Shown: positions 45,538-55,673, counted from the stretch's first letter. The stretch: 64,000 nt of DNA from Fen-1298 sp963833465 (GCA_963833465.1 CAWHXW010000004.1:310001-374000), one strand, 5' to 3'. Notes: generated by a model not told the origin, from the sequence alone. Translations and numbers: made by a program.

Positions 45538-45588
45538 CGAAGTTTTTCCTTGTCCATTCTCTATTTTGTCCCACGAAGGATCCGGCAT

Positions 45589-48041
45589 TTATTTTATCGT
45601 ATCGTTCTTCGATCCGTTTAAATTTCTTTGAAGACTGTCCGGATTAGACCACCTTTGGATTGGCGGATTATTTTTCGCTTTTGTTGTGTCTTTCTCCAAT
45701 CCTTTTAAATTTTTTTGAATGCTGTCTGGACCAAGCGGCTTTTGGATTTGCAGATTATTTTTTGTTTTCGCTGTATCTTTTTCATATCCCTTTAAATTTT
45801 TTAGAACATTTTCTGGACTTAACGACTTTTGGATTTGTAGATTGTTTTTAATCTTTGATGTATCCGCCTTTGCTATGTTGATCTTTATCGTATCAATTTT
45901 TGCCGTATCAGATTGTGGGACTTCTGTATATCGTTTCGATGCAGCAAGCGCATACATTGTGCCTTCATAATTTTTTTTAACCCGCTTGTATTGCACTATA
46001 GCGCTATCCGTTTGGTTAAGACAATTTTCCATGATCCATCCGATTGCGTATTCACTTTTAGCCGCAAAGATTGATTTGGGAAATGACCAAACAATAGATC
46101 GGAGCGTTCCAATTGCTTTTTCGTATTGTTTGGAATCAATTTGTTTTTCGGATTGTAAATAGTATTCAAACGCAGTGTCTGTTTTCGCAGCAGGGTTTGT
46201 TTTTCTAAGGAATCTCCGTGCCTCCTCTGCATAAATCGATTCTGGAAAATCATGATCAAGTCGCAAATGGTATTCTTCCGGAACTGGAAATTTTTTTTCT
46301 GGATTAGTTCTAGAAAGTTCTGCTAGTATATAAAGAACTCGCGGGCTATATTTGTGATCATAACTCCAAGAGAGAGATTTATTGTACCAAAAGAACGCCG
46401 AATCCGGTACTATAATTTCCGAATAAAAAATATCACCTAATTCCTGAGCAGCAATAGACTTGAGTACACGAAGTGAATCCGCACTCGGTAGCACCGGCTT
46501 AACTGCAGCCTGCAGAGGATTTCGCTGTGCAGTTTCAGAAACGAAGTTTTTGGTTTTAAGAGAATCAACATCGGAAATTGCAGATGACGATTTAAACTGC
46601 CCTCTAATAGATTTTCGCACGTGCATAGAGTCAGCAGTCGAAAGCATTGGCTTGAAAGCAGCTTGCGAAGGATTTCGCTTAGTAGTATCAGAAACGAAAT
46701 TCCTGGCTTTAATGGAATCTATATTGGAAACAATAGTTAGCGACTTATCATGTGCAGCTTTTTGACGTGCTAAAGAATCGGTGAATAGAATATTAAGCGT
46801 GTCATGAGTCATTTTATGCGTTGTATCGCTGAGAACCAACAACAGACTATCAGCCGTATTTAGTCGATGCCGTGCATCAAAATAGCGAGTGAGAGCAGCA
46901 AATTTTCGGCGTCCTTCCGGAACAACGCTTGATCCTGATGCAGCATTCACTTCCGTATAATATTTCAGCGCCTTAGTGTAAAGACCAAGCTCCTTTTCGA
47001 AGATCAATCCGAGTTTATACGCAGAGCGCACAGCATATTCGGAGTGAGCATACGAAGTGTCAACACGAATATAGTCGATAATTGCATCGTCTAGTTTTCC
47101 GCTTGCAGCATAATTGTTAGCGCGTTCAAAAAATATCGCCGGCAAATATTCTTTGTTGCGAAAATCGTCAATCATTGCATTAATCAATGTTAGTTCTTTT
47201 CTCTGTTCTCCAATTATACGATAAGCTATCGATGCTTGCAATTTGCTGTAATAGTTTGAATAAATATCGGAAGTGTAATACTCAGTTCGGAGATATACGT
47301 CTGCCGCCTTTTTATACTGACCATCCGCAAAATAAATATCTCCAAGACATATTTGTGCTTCACTTTTGGCAGCATCATCGCTTGAGATAGATATTACTTT
47401 TTCGTATTCAGCAATTGATGTATCCGTTTGATTCATTCTTCGGTATGCCTTGCCAAGTAATTGGTGCGCTTGAGTTTCTATTTCATTATTATGTTTTGTT
47501 TGAGCTGTTAAAACTACAGCATTCCCCAAACGGACGCAGTCATCAATTTTCCCTAATTTCTCTTCTGTGCGTGCGTACCAAAGCTCTGCCTCCAACGCCA
47601 GCGAACTATTTGGAAATTGCGCTAATAATTCAGCAAATTTTCGTTCTGCTTTAAGATATTCTGTCTGATAAAAGAAGGATTTTCCGATAAGCAGAAGTGC
47701 ATTATCCACTAAATTGCTTGAAGAATGAAATGCAAGAATATTGGAACACTTATCAATGACCTGTCCGAACTTTTGTTTTGTCGCATCAGGAATCTGGTTA
47801 GATTGCCCGGGAGTAATTTCTTTTCCTCTTGTTAAAATCGCTACCGTTTTAATTTCATCTTCCGCATCATAAAAAAGCCTTCTTGCATTATAGTACCCAT
47901 TAAAGTACGTAATCATGTTTCGTACTCCTGCGATACTGAATTACCCACAGATGAGAAAACAGAACAGCCGGTGAAGAAGAACGCGATGAAAAGGAAACAG
48001 CCGGCAAGGCATAGTCGGACAAAGTGGATGTATTTCTTCAT
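45589..48041 (-). CDS. TPR-repeat lipoprotein (frame broken after the signal peptide)
   Basis: The main frame (45589-47916, 775 residues) starts abruptly with MITYFNGYYNARRLFYDAED, a mid-protein motif. Directly upstream, in another phase, lies a lipoprotein signal from an ATG at 48041: CLAGCFLFIAFFFTGCSVFS, ending at a TGA that overlaps the ATG. One missing base near 47914-47918 (for example ACATG for ACAATG) would give YETMITYFNGYYN and a protein of about 817 residues. Many TPR units follow. The C-terminal region has two copies of a motif around NFVSDTTKRNPSQAAF and three 29-residue repeats (KNNLQIQKSLSPENVLKNLK). It is probably outer-membrane associated. A genuine two-gene ATGA overlap is the alternative. 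Confidence 0.75.
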
Positions 48042-48199
48042 TGCTACCAATATATTAAATGGTGATCTGTGTATCAAGATGCAGAGCGACTTGTATTACG
48101 AAATTAAGTAAAAGTTACTTATTATACGATATTAAAATCATTTAACAATTTTACTTATGTCGATCTGCAAAGTAGCAAGAAGAAATAATTTTCCCTCTG

Positions 48200-48778
48200 T
48201 TAATTTAATGTTTTACTGCTTATGAGTGTGAGAAATTCACTGCGTGTTTTTACATCGTTGCGGAATGCGCCGAGCATTGCGCTTGTAGTCGCAATGGAGT
48301 TGAGCTTCTCAACGCCGCGCATTATCATACATAAATGCTGTGCTTCCATCACTACAGCCACACCTAACGGTTTTAAATATTGATACAACGTATCGGCAAT
48401 CTGCTGAGTTAAACGCTCTTGAACTTGCAGACGTCTTGCAAAAACTTCTACAATTCGTGGCATCTTACTTAAACCTACAATGCTGCCATTCGGAATGTAT
48501 GCGATATGGCATTTACCAAAGAATGGGATTAAGTGATGCTCGCACATTGAGAAAAAATCGATGTCTTTTACAATTACCATCTCACTATATTTTTCCTCAA
48601 AAATAGCGCCATTCATCACCTCGCCAATTTCTTGCTTATAACCTTTCGTCAGAAATTCGTACATCTTCGCTACTCGAACCGGAGTTCTAGACAGTCCTTC
48701 ACGTTTCGGATCCTCGCCGAGTTCGGCAAGAAAATCTTTGATGAGTGTTTCTTTGCGACCGCTGTATTCAGTCGTCAT
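48200..48778 (-). CDS. folE: GTP cyclohydrolase I
   Basis: A protein of 192 residues. Zinc and active-site residues appear in FFSMCEHHLIPFFGKCHIAY and EAQHLCMIMRGVEK. The core GLSKMPRIVEVFARRLQVQE is classic FolE. It makes dihydroneopterin triphosphate for folate and, with the adjacent QueD-like enzyme, the queuosine precursor. Its ATG overlaps the queD stop by four bases. Confidence 0.96.
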   Translation of the reverse strand: MTTEYSGRKETLIKDFLAELGEDPKREGLSRTPVRVAKMYEFLTKGYKQEIGEVMNGAIFEEKYSEMVIVKDIDFFSMCEHHLIPFFGKCHIAYIPNGSIVGLSKMPRIVEVFARRLQVQERLTQQIADTLYQYLKPLGVAVVMEAQHLCMIMRGVEKLNSIATTSAMLGAFRNDVKTRSEFLTLISSKTLN

Positions 48779-49191
48779 TCTTCACCTCGATATTCTACAA
48801 TATTATTTTCCGTTTCATGCAAACGGATAGAATAAAGCTTCGCCTCGCTGCTCTTCAGTTCCAACACATGCCAAAATGCGCGTACGATATTCTCCGCAGT
48901 CGGTATTATATTCTTTAAAAAATCTACGTCGTAATTTAAATGTTTGTGATCGACCTTTTCAATAATCTCTGTTTTTATAAGGTGTTTGAGTTTTTTGAAA
49001 TCAATTGTAAATCCGCTCTCTCCTTTCACATCTCCGGTAACAGTCACTTCAAGAATGAAGTTATGTCCATGACCATTCGGATTTGCGCACTTGTCGTACA
49101 ATTTAAAATTCTGATCATCAGATAATTCCGGATTCCAAAGGCGATGTGATGCACTAAAGATTTCTCTTCGAGTAAGGTACATCTTTGCCAT
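48775..49191 (-). CDS. queD: 6-carboxytetrahydropterin synthase / PTPS homologue
   Basis: A protein of 138 residues. Zinc histidines in FSASHRLWNP and NGHGHNFILEV, and catalytic Cys in YDKCANPNGHGHN. Family members act on dihydroneopterin triphosphate; overlap with folE suggests the queuosine route, although PTPS-type pterin synthesis is possible. Confidence 0.9.
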   Translation of the reverse strand: MAKMYLTRREIFSASHRLWNPELSDDQNFKLYDKCANPNGHGHNFILEVTVTGDVKGESGFTIDFKKLKHLIKTEIIEKVDHKHLNYDVDFLKNIIPTAENIVRAFWHVLELKSSEAKLYSIRLHETENNIVEYRGEE

Positions 49192-49207
49192 AGATTATCG
49201 CACTTTT

Positions 49208-49660
49208 CTAAAGTATTGCAAGCACTTCATCGATGTGACCATCAACTTTCACCTTATTGAATATCTGCCTTATAATTCCTTTTTCATCAATTACTACGGT
49301 TGTGCGCTCAATTCCAAAATATTTTTTTCCGTACATAGATTTTTCTTTCCACACGCCGTATAATTTGATTGCTTCTTTTTTCTCATCGCTGAGCAATGGA
49401 AAGTTTAATCCGTATTTCTTTGCAAATTTTATATGCGAATTAACGCTATCCGCGCTCACACCTATGATTACTGCTCTTTTCTTCTTGATTGCTTTAAGGT
49501 TGCTTTCGAATGAACATGCTTCCTTTGTGCAGCCGGAAGTATTATCTTTTGGATAGAAGTAAAGAACAATCTTTCTACCTGCAAAATCTTTCAGGTTAAG
49601 AAACTTTCCTTCGCCGGACATAAGTTTGAAATCAGGCACCTTTTGACCAATCTTGAGCAT
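49208..49660 (-). CDS. bcp: Thiol peroxidase Bcp (peroxiredoxin Q)
   Basis: A protein of 150 residues. The peroxidatic Cys44 and resolving Cys49 are in YPKDNTSGCTKEACSFES. The C-terminal GIERTTVVIDEKGIIRQIF is typical. It reduces peroxides at the expense of thioredoxin. It is followed by queD after 16 bp. Confidence 0.94.
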   Translation of the reverse strand: MLKIGQKVPDFKLMSGEGKFLNLKDFAGRKIVLYFYPKDNTSGCTKEACSFESNLKAIKKKRAVIIGVSADSVNSHIKFAKKYGLNFPLLSDEKKEAIKLYGVWKEKSMYGKKYFGIERTTVVIDEKGIIRQIFNKVKVDGHIDEVLAIL

Positions 49661-49720
49661 AACTTCTCCTAAAGTAAATATAGAATAGCAATAATCTAAT
49701 TGAAATTCAAAAAAGATTTT

Positions 49721-50185
49721 TCACTTTAGAGCTTGAGTGATTGCATCATAATCAGGTTCCACACCGGGATTTTCTGAAATCCAAGCATATTTCACGTTGC
49801 CGTGAGAATCAACAATAAATATTGCACGTTTCGATGCACTATATCCTTGAAGCCCGGCAAAATCTTCGTGAATGCCGCAGTACAGTTTGCAAACTTCGCG
49901 AGTGTAATCGCTTAATAATGGAAATTGCAGATTGTTTTGGACTGCGAATGCTTTATTTACAAAAGGCGAATCAACGCTGATGCCAATTACATGCAAATTA
50001 AGATTATTAAGTTTGAACATCGTATCACGTAACGTACAAAATTCCTTTGTGCAGACTCCTGTAAATGCACCGGGATAAAATGCAAGCACAACATCCTTGC
50101 CGATAAATTCAGAGAGTGAGCGCGGTTTTTTATCTGTATCAAATAGTGTAAATTCCGGCGCTTTGTTTCCAACTGTGATTGTCAT
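49721..50185 (-). CDS. Peroxiredoxin (AhpE/redoxin type)
   Basis: A protein of 154 residues from an ATG with GGAG nine bases upstream; a longer frame to 50203 is less likely. The active-site segment is AFYPGAFTGVCTKEFC, with Cys45 and Cys50 (counted from this start). ISVDSPFVNKAFA and KRAIFIVDSHGNVKYAWI follow. A second peroxidase next to bcp suggests a small oxidative-defence pair. Confidence 0.9.
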   Translation of the reverse strand: MTITVGNKAPEFTLFDTDKKPRSLSEFIGKDVVLAFYPGAFTGVCTKEFCTLRDTMFKLNNLNLHVIGISVDSPFVNKAFAVQNNLQFPLLSDYTREVCKLYCGIHEDFAGLQGYSASKRAIFIVDSHGNVKYAWISENPGVEPDYDAITQALK

Positions 50186-50314
50186 TTTTATATTCTCCAT
50201 CATTCGTTGTCATTGAGTTCAGATATAAGAACATCAGATTGAATCAGAAGGTTTCATCATCGTATTTGAATACTCTGACCTTTTTTGTATATTTAAACTT
50301 AAGATACCAAACTT

Positions 50315-50401
50315 GGAGAGGTGCGAGAGTGGTTGAATCGACCGGTCTCGAAAACCGGAATAGCCGTAAGGCTATCGAGGGTTCGAATCCCTCCCTCTCC
50401 G
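50315..50401 (+). tRNA. tRNA-Ser (anticodon CGA)
   Basis: An 87-nt class II tRNA. Acceptor GGAGAGG/CCTCTCC, anticodon arm CCGGT-CTCGAAA-ACCGG giving CGA, long variable arm ATAGCC-GTAA-GGCTAT, T arm GAGGG-TTCGAAT-CCCTC. CCA is not encoded. Confidence 0.95.
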
Positions 50402-50456
50402 CTTTTCCATGCATTTATTTGGAAATGATATAATAGATTAGGATATTTAATTAACT

Positions 50457-50543
50457 GGAGAGATGCAAGAGCGGTTGAATTGGCTACCCTGGAAAGGTAG
50501 TGTATCCGTAAGGGTACCGTGGGTTCGAATCCCACTCTCTCCG
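50457..50543 (+). tRNA. tRNA-Ser (anticodon GGA)
   Basis: An 87-nt class II tRNA 55 bp after the first. Acceptor GGAGAGA/TCTCTCC, anticodon arm CTACC-CTGGAAA-GGTAG giving GGA, variable arm GTATCC-GTAA-GGGTAC, T arm GTGGG-TTCGAAT-CCCAC. Confidence 0.95.
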
Positions 50544-50571
50544 CAATACTTCTTGATACGAATAAAATAAT

Positions 50572-50745
50572 ATGAAACATAAAAAACTAATTGGATTATT
50601 GCTTCTTTTTATCGGATTGATGGTAATTTTAGGAATGCTCTTTGCAAACGGCAATCATATTTACTGGTTTATAGTTGACGTAGCTAATGTTGTAATCTGT
50701 TGCGGCAGCGGTATATATTTCTTTTTTTGGAAAAAACAAGTCTAA
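50572..50745 (+). CDS. Small two-helix membrane protein
   Basis: A protein of 57 residues with two hydrophobic helices: KLIGLLLLFIGLMVILGML and WFIVDVANVVICCGSG, then a basic tail FFFWKKQV. It lies between tRNA-Ser and the NfeD gene on the same strand. Ribosome-binding sequence is weak. I do not recognise a family; the two-helix plan with charged ends is plausible for a real small protein. Confidence 0.5.
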   Translation: MKHKKLIGLLLLFIGLMVILGMLFANGNHIYWFIVDVANVVICCGSGIYFFFWKKQV

Positions 50746-50765
50746 CGAACATAAATTCCGAATGG

Positions 50766-52067
50766 ATGAATATTAAATTGCTCCACCGTTTATTTATACT
50801 TTTAATTTTCATTTCTATATTTCCAATTGCTATCTTTTCACAGCAAGTTATTTTGTTGAAAATCGATGGTGCAATCAATCCTGCATCAGCATCATTTATT
50901 GAGCATGGAATTGAAAATGCTACGGAAAAAAACGCCGAATGCCTTATTATCCAATTGAATACACCTGGTGGATTGCTGCAATCAACTAGAAATATTGTAA
51001 GTTCAATACTTGAATCTAAAATTCCAATAATAGTTTATGTCGCTCCAGGCGGCGCACACGCTGGTTCAGCAGGTGTTTTCATCACGATGGCAGCACATAT
51101 TGCTGCAATGGCACCGGGAACAAATATTGGGGCTGCTCATCCTGTAGATATGCAGGAAAAAATGGATACGGTAATGAGTGAAAAAGTTACGAATGATGCA
51201 GCTGCTTTTATCCGCACGATTGCTGAAAAAAGGAAGCGCAACCTGACATGGGCTGAAGAAGCCGTCCGCAAAAGCCAAGCAATTACTGAAACTGAAGCAG
51301 TCTCAAAAAACGTCATAGACTTAATAGCAAAGAACATCGATGACTTACTTGCTCAAATTGACGGAAAACAAATTGAAACTGTAAATGGTTTGGTAACTCT
51401 GCACACAAAAGGCGCTCGCATCGAACAGATTGAAATGGGATGGGCAGAGAAAATGCTTGATACTCTCAGTGATCCAAACATCGCGTACATTTTATTTTTA
51501 CTTGGTACTTATGGATTGATGTTCGAATTGTACAATCCGGGTTCTATTTTCCCAGGTATTGTCGGTGTTATTAGTTTAGTACTTGCGTTTTATACTATGC
51601 ATACATTGCCAATCAACTATGCCGGGTTAGCGCTTATAATTTTCGGCATCGTACTCTTGCTTTTAGAAATAAAAATTGTAAGCCACGGTATGCTTGCAAT
51701 AGGCGGTGCCGTTTCACTTTTCTTAGGGTCTATTATGCTCATTCGAACATCCAGCGTCCTTGAGTTTGTAGAAATCTCGTGGATTGTCATTATTGTTAGT
51801 GTTCTTGTTACAACATTCTTTTTTGTTTTCCTGCTTGGTTTAGGATTGAAAGTACAGCGGAAAAAACCGACGACCGGAATAGAAGGATTAATTGGTGAAA
51901 TCGGTGAAGCGTTTTCTCCGCTGAACCCGGAAGGAACTATCCGGGTGCACGGCGAATTCTGGCAAGCAGAATCCATAAGTGGAAAGATTTCAAAAGGCGA
52001 ACACGTTCGTGTTGAAGAAATTCAAAACCTGAAACTCAGAGTTAAACAAGTCAAGTCATCAACATAA
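50766..52067 (+). CDS. NfeD-family membrane-bound serine protease
   Basis: A protein of 433 residues from the ATG at 50766; the TTG-started frame at 50700 adds an unlikely leader over the small gene. A signal peptide is followed by a ClpP-like protease domain with LNTPGGLLQSTRNIVSSI and nucleophile Ser in APGGAHAGSAGVFITMAAH. Four membrane helices and a C-terminal OB-fold NfeD domain (TTGIEGLIGEIGEAFSPL) come next. Such proteases cleave stomatin-like proteins; the slipin gene follows nine bases later. Confidence 0.92.
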   Translation: MNIKLLHRLFILLIFISIFPIAIFSQQVILLKIDGAINPASASFIEHGIENATEKNAECLIIQLNTPGGLLQSTRNIVSSILESKIPIIVYVAPGGAHAGSAGVFITMAAHIAAMAPGTNIGAAHPVDMQEKMDTVMSEKVTNDAAAFIRTIAEKRKRNLTWAEEAVRKSQAITETEAVSKNVIDLIAKNIDDLLAQIDGKQIETVNGLVTLHTKGARIEQIEMGWAEKMLDTLSDPNIAYILFLLGTYGLMFELYNPGSIFPGIVGVISLVLAFYTMHTLPINYAGLALIIFGIVLLLLEIKIVSHGMLAIGGAVSLFLGSIMLIRTSSVLEFVEISWIVIIVSVLVTTFFFVFLLGLGLKVQRKKPTTGIEGLIGEIGEAFSPLNPEGTIRVHGEFWQAESISGKISKGEHVRVEEIQNLKLRVKQVKSST

Positions 52068-52076
52068 GGAGCATTT

Positions 52077-52841
52077 ATGGAACAGACTGGTGTTTTATTA
52101 TTTGTTCTAATTTTTTTTGCAGTAATTGTCATTGCAAATTCAGTTAAGATCCTTCGCGAGTACGAGCGTGGCGTCGTCTTCCGGCTTGGACGAATGGTCG
52201 GCGTACGCGGACCCGGCATTATCTGGCTATGGCCATTCATCGAAAGAATGGTAAAGGTAAGTTTGCGAACAGTGGTTATGGATGTTCCACCTCAGGATAT
52301 TATAACTCAGGATAACGTTTCTTTGAAGGTGAATGCTGTGGTTTATTTCCGCGTAATACAACCTGAAAAGGCAATTGTCGAAGTTGAAAACTATTTATTC
52401 GCAACCTCACAGCTTTCGCAAACTACTTTGCGAAGTGTGTTAGGGCAATCAGAATTAGATGATCTTCTTTCACAACGCGATAAGATCAATCAAAAACTCC
52501 AGCAAATTATTGATAGTCATACAGAACCATGGGGTGTAAAAGTTTCCAATGTAGAAGTAAAACAGATTGACTTACCGCAAGAAATGCAGCGTGCGATGGC
52601 TAAACAAGCAGAAGCAGAACGTGAACGCCGCTCAAAAGTTATCGCAGCAGAAGGAGAATTCCAAGCGTCACAGCGTTTATCCGATGCGGCTAAAGTTCTA
52701 AGCGAACAGCCCAGCGCTCTTACATTGCGTTATCTCCAAACGCTTCGTGAAATTGCCACGGAAAATAATTCCACAACTATTTTCCCCGTTCCTATAGATT
52801 TATTAAAGCCGTTTTTAGAAGTAGCAAAGCTTAAGAAATAA
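52077..52841 (+). CDS. Slipin (stomatin/SPFH-domain protein)
   Basis: A protein of 254 residues. An N-terminal membrane hairpin (LLFVLIFFAVIVIANSV) precedes the SPFH domain, with EYERGVVFRLGRMVGVRGPG, VPPQDIITQDNVSLKVNAVV and ATSQLSQTTLRSVLGQSELD. A charged coiled coil (AKQAEAERERRSKVIAAEGE) follows. It forms oligomers in membrane microdomains and is the likely substrate/partner of the adjacent NfeD protease. AAGGAG precedes the start. Confidence 0.94.
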   Translation: MEQTGVLLFVLIFFAVIVIANSVKILREYERGVVFRLGRMVGVRGPGIIWLWPFIERMVKVSLRTVVMDVPPQDIITQDNVSLKVNAVVYFRVIQPEKAIVEVENYLFATSQLSQTTLRSVLGQSELDDLLSQRDKINQKLQQIIDSHTEPWGVKVSNVEVKQIDLPQEMQRAMAKQAEAERERRSKVIAAEGEFQASQRLSDAAKVLSEQPSALTLRYLQTLREIATENNSTTIFPVPIDLLKPFLEVAKLKK

Positions 52842-52844
52842 TGA

Positions 52845-55196
52845 ATGGACAAACTGCTCTATGGATATAATACCGAGGAGCGCATCGTCGCTGTACAACA
52901 GCTGAACGATCAGACAATCAGATTATTCAAACGAGTTGAAGGGAAGATTTTACATCAAGATGTAGAATTCTTCCCTTTCTTTTTTCTTTCCGATGAAACA
53001 CTTATCAAAGACTTTCCTAAAAAGTTTTGGCTTAAGAAGCTTGCAGGAAATAATTTTTATCGCTACATCGCCGCCTTTACACGATGGAGCGAGATGTGGG
53101 AGGCAGTACATTTTATTCTGCGTCAATATAATAAAAACCATCTGCCACACATTTCTTCTTATCAAGAATTTAAAGAAATTCTTGTGCGGGCAGACGCTGT
53201 ACGCCAGTTTCTTCTTCAATCCGGCATTACATTATTCAAAGGAATGAAGTTTGAGGAAATTCTGCGGCTTCATGTGGATGTGCAATTCGTGCCGGCGATC
53301 AAAAAAAAACGAAATGGAAGAAATTCAGAGGAACAAATTCTTGTTATCTCGCTCGCTGATAGCGAAGGCAAGGAATATTCATTTAGTACTAATAAGCATA
53401 ATGAGCAAACGGTTTTAAAGCGATGCATCAAGTGTATCAATGCAATAGATCCTGATATTATAGAAGGTTATGATTTATTTGGAACTATTTTACCGGCACT
53501 CAGCCGTGCCTGCGAGCGTTCACAAATTCAGTTTGCGATAGGCAGAGACGGCAGCGACATGCGAACACCGACCGGATATGGTGCTGCTAACCCCGGAGAA
53601 AGTGAATGGTTTTCTTTTGATGTTTTCGGCAGACATCTCGTCGACCTGTTAGCATTGGGAGAAGCGGAAGTTGACGCTAAGAAAATTGAACAACCATTCA
53701 CACTTATTTCATTAGCAAAGCATTTTGGAATTTTAATTGGAACGGAGAATCATATTAATGTACAACGGATATTTGAGGAATGGAATCATCAACCGGATCA
53801 TATCATTAATATATCTCTGCGTAATGTCCGTATTGCGCGTGATCTTTTCAACCATTTATCGCCGCCGTTATTTTATCTCGCACAAATGTGCCCATTCAAC
53901 TATCGAATGTTGACACAACTTAGTGCAGTTTCGCGAATCGAATCTTTAATGTTGAGGGAATACGTCCGCCAAAGATATTCAATCCCCAGAGCAAATGATA
54001 ATTCACGTTCAATGGCAATCCCATCGGAAATATTTAATATCGGCGTTTTTTCTGATGTCATGTTCGTTGAATTAGAAGGAGTCCATTCTTTCATTTTATT
54101 TCATCAGAACATTAAGCCAAAGACAGATGAATTAGATGTTTTTCTTTTACTACTTACCCACATTTCTGCAATGCAACGAGAGACTTCCGGTTCGATGGAC
54201 AGTGAGACGCAACTATCACAAGATTCTGAATACAAATCGAAAGCATTTAAACGTCTTATTGATTCATTTCATCTTTATCTCGGTTCAGCACGCGGATTGT
54301 TCAATGATCCTGAACAGGCCGGAGTTGTTCTAACCGAAAGCTTGAAAATTCTGAAAGAAATTAAAACCCAGATTGAACTTTTCAATGCATCAATTATCCA
54401 ATCTACCGGTGAGGGATTTTTTCTTATTCCTCCTAATAATATTGTCGGTAAGTCAAATCAGAAATATTTTATAGAACGTCTATCAAGCACATTGCCGGAA
54501 GAAATGAGGATTGTTTTAACAAATAGTTACAAACAAATGTTCAGCTACAGAAAAAATAATTACGCATTACTGGATCAAAACAACAATGTCCTCATCAAAG
54601 GAAACAATCTTATCTCCCGCGGAATAGAACGTTTCCTTAGAGTATTTATTCAACGAATGATAGAGTGTATGATGACAAATGATTTCAAACGGATGCACCA
54701 TGCATATGCTACAGCGCACACACAGGTTGTTCAGCATAAGTGGACTCCGGCGGATTTCTGTCGTACTGATATTGTACGTATGGATACAGAAACTTACCAA
54801 AAGGAAATACTTTCCGGTCAACTAACATCATCGCCGGTAATGGAAGCTGTATTACGTTCAAGTCTCTTTGTCAAAGCGAATTCAAAGATCTCATATTATT
54901 TTACCGGTGATGATATAGGCACCGCGCTAATTCATTCTTCTCGTATAATTGATGAATGGGACCCGCTTCAGCCAGATGAAAATACGACTTATTACCTTGC
55001 GCGTTTACAGGAAGCTGTTGGCAAATTCAAGGAATTTTTTGATCCGGCATCATTTGAGCGAATTGTCACCTTAGATGAGATGTTTGCTTTTACCGACGAA
55101 GGAATCCATACCTTAAATCGAAAAATTGTGCCAGAAACAATAGATACAAAGCTTGAAACCGAGGACTATGGCATCTGGCTGGCAGACAATGAGTAG
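52845..55196 (+). CDS. B-family DNA polymerase homologue with degenerate catalytic motifs
   Basis: A protein of 783 residues aligning along the PolB plan: an N-terminal domain, a 3'-5' exonuclease-like domain (about 140-340; DPDIIEGYDLFG), palm and thumb (NYALLDQNNNVLIKGN). Catalytic residues are altered. Exo I reads DVQ (145-147) instead of DxE. Motif A reads FVELEGVHSFI (around 407-417) where DxxSLYPS is expected. Motif C reads QSTGEG (519-524) where DTD is expected. Polymerase activity is therefore unlikely; a structural or DNA-binding role, as for inactivated archaeal PolB paralogues, is possible. It starts three bases after the slipin gene, so it shares that operon. Confidence 0.8.
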   Translation: MDKLLYGYNTEERIVAVQQLNDQTIRLFKRVEGKILHQDVEFFPFFFLSDETLIKDFPKKFWLKKLAGNNFYRYIAAFTRWSEMWEAVHFILRQYNKNHLPHISSYQEFKEILVRADAVRQFLLQSGITLFKGMKFEEILRLHVDVQFVPAIKKKRNGRNSEEQILVISLADSEGKEYSFSTNKHNEQTVLKRCIKCINAIDPDIIEGYDLFGTILPALSRACERSQIQFAIGRDGSDMRTPTGYGAANPGESEWFSFDVFGRHLVDLLALGEAEVDAKKIEQPFTLISLAKHFGILIGTENHINVQRIFEEWNHQPDHIINISLRNVRIARDLFNHLSPPLFYLAQMCPFNYRMLTQLSAVSRIESLMLREYVRQRYSIPRANDNSRSMAIPSEIFNIGVFSDVMFVELEGVHSFILFHQNIKPKTDELDVFLLLLTHISAMQRETSGSMDSETQLSQDSEYKSKAFKRLIDSFHLYLGSARGLFNDPEQAGVVLTESLKILKEIKTQIELFNASIIQSTGEGFFLIPPNNIVGKSNQKYFIERLSSTLPEEMRIVLTNSYKQMFSYRKNNYALLDQNNNVLIKGNNLISRGIERFLRVFIQRMIECMMTNDFKRMHHAYATAHTQVVQHKWTPADFCRTDIVRMDTETYQKEILSGQLTSSPVMEAVLRSSLFVKANSKISYYFTGDDIGTALIHSSRIIDEWDPLQPDENTTYYLARLQEAVGKFKEFFDPASFERIVTLDEMFAFTDEGIHTLNRKIVPETIDTKLETEDYGIWLADNE

Positions 55197-55451
55197 TCGG
55201 ATAAAGTAAAAGACCACTTGCTAACACTTGCATTTTAATACACGAAATTGTAATATTTGTTTGTAGTTCACTGCACCGGTTTTGTCTTATCGTTATTTGT
55301 TTTAGCTGTCGCGTCGTACCATTATTAATTTGATTCTTTGGATCCGATGCATATAAGCTGAGCAAGATAGATGTAAGATGTTGAGTGCACTTCTTTCAAT
55401 GAAAGACAAAATTGCGGTGTTATGTTAAATGCATCAAGGGGATGAACCCGT
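55197..55451. other. Leader/intergenic region upstream of the cold-shock gene
   Basis: About 255 bp with no gene between the polymerase homologue and the cold-shock gene. A long untranslated leader would be normal for a cspA-type gene. Near its end, AAGGGG lies 11 bases before the ATG. I see no clear cold-box or strong hairpin. Confidence 0.45.
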
Positions 55452-55655
55452 ATGGAACATGGTACAGTAAAATGGTTCAATAATACAAAAGGATATGGCT
55501 TCATCAAACGGGAAAGTGGTGAAGACGTGTTTGTGCATTACAAGTCGATCAACGGAGACGGCTACAAAACGCTTAATGAGGGCGACAAAGTAGAATTCGA
55601 AGTTGAACAAGGCCCCAAAGGATTGCAGGCGGTAAAAGTTTTAAAACCTGCTTAA
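55452..55655 (+). CDS. Cold-shock domain protein (CspA family)
   Basis: A protein of 67 residues. RNA-binding motifs NTKGYGFIKRESGEDVFVHY (RNP1 KGYGFI, RNP2 VFVHY) and the ending LQAVKVLKPA fit CspA. It is a single-stranded nucleic-acid chaperone. It has its own terminator immediately downstream. Confidence 0.95.
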   Translation: MEHGTVKWFNNTKGYGFIKRESGEDVFVHYKSINGDGYKTLNEGDKVEFEVEQGPKGLQAVKVLKPA

Positions 55656-55673
55656 GAAAGTTTCAAAAATTGC

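Noticed and set aside
50315..50543. Two tandem tRNA-Ser genes as a repeat or attachment site
   Set aside because: They differ in anticodon and in arm sequences, and no recombinase or duplicated tRNA end is found nearby.
55090..55507. Minus-strand ORFs around the cold-shock gene
   Set aside because: They overlap well-supported plus-strand genes and show no recognisable motif or start signal.
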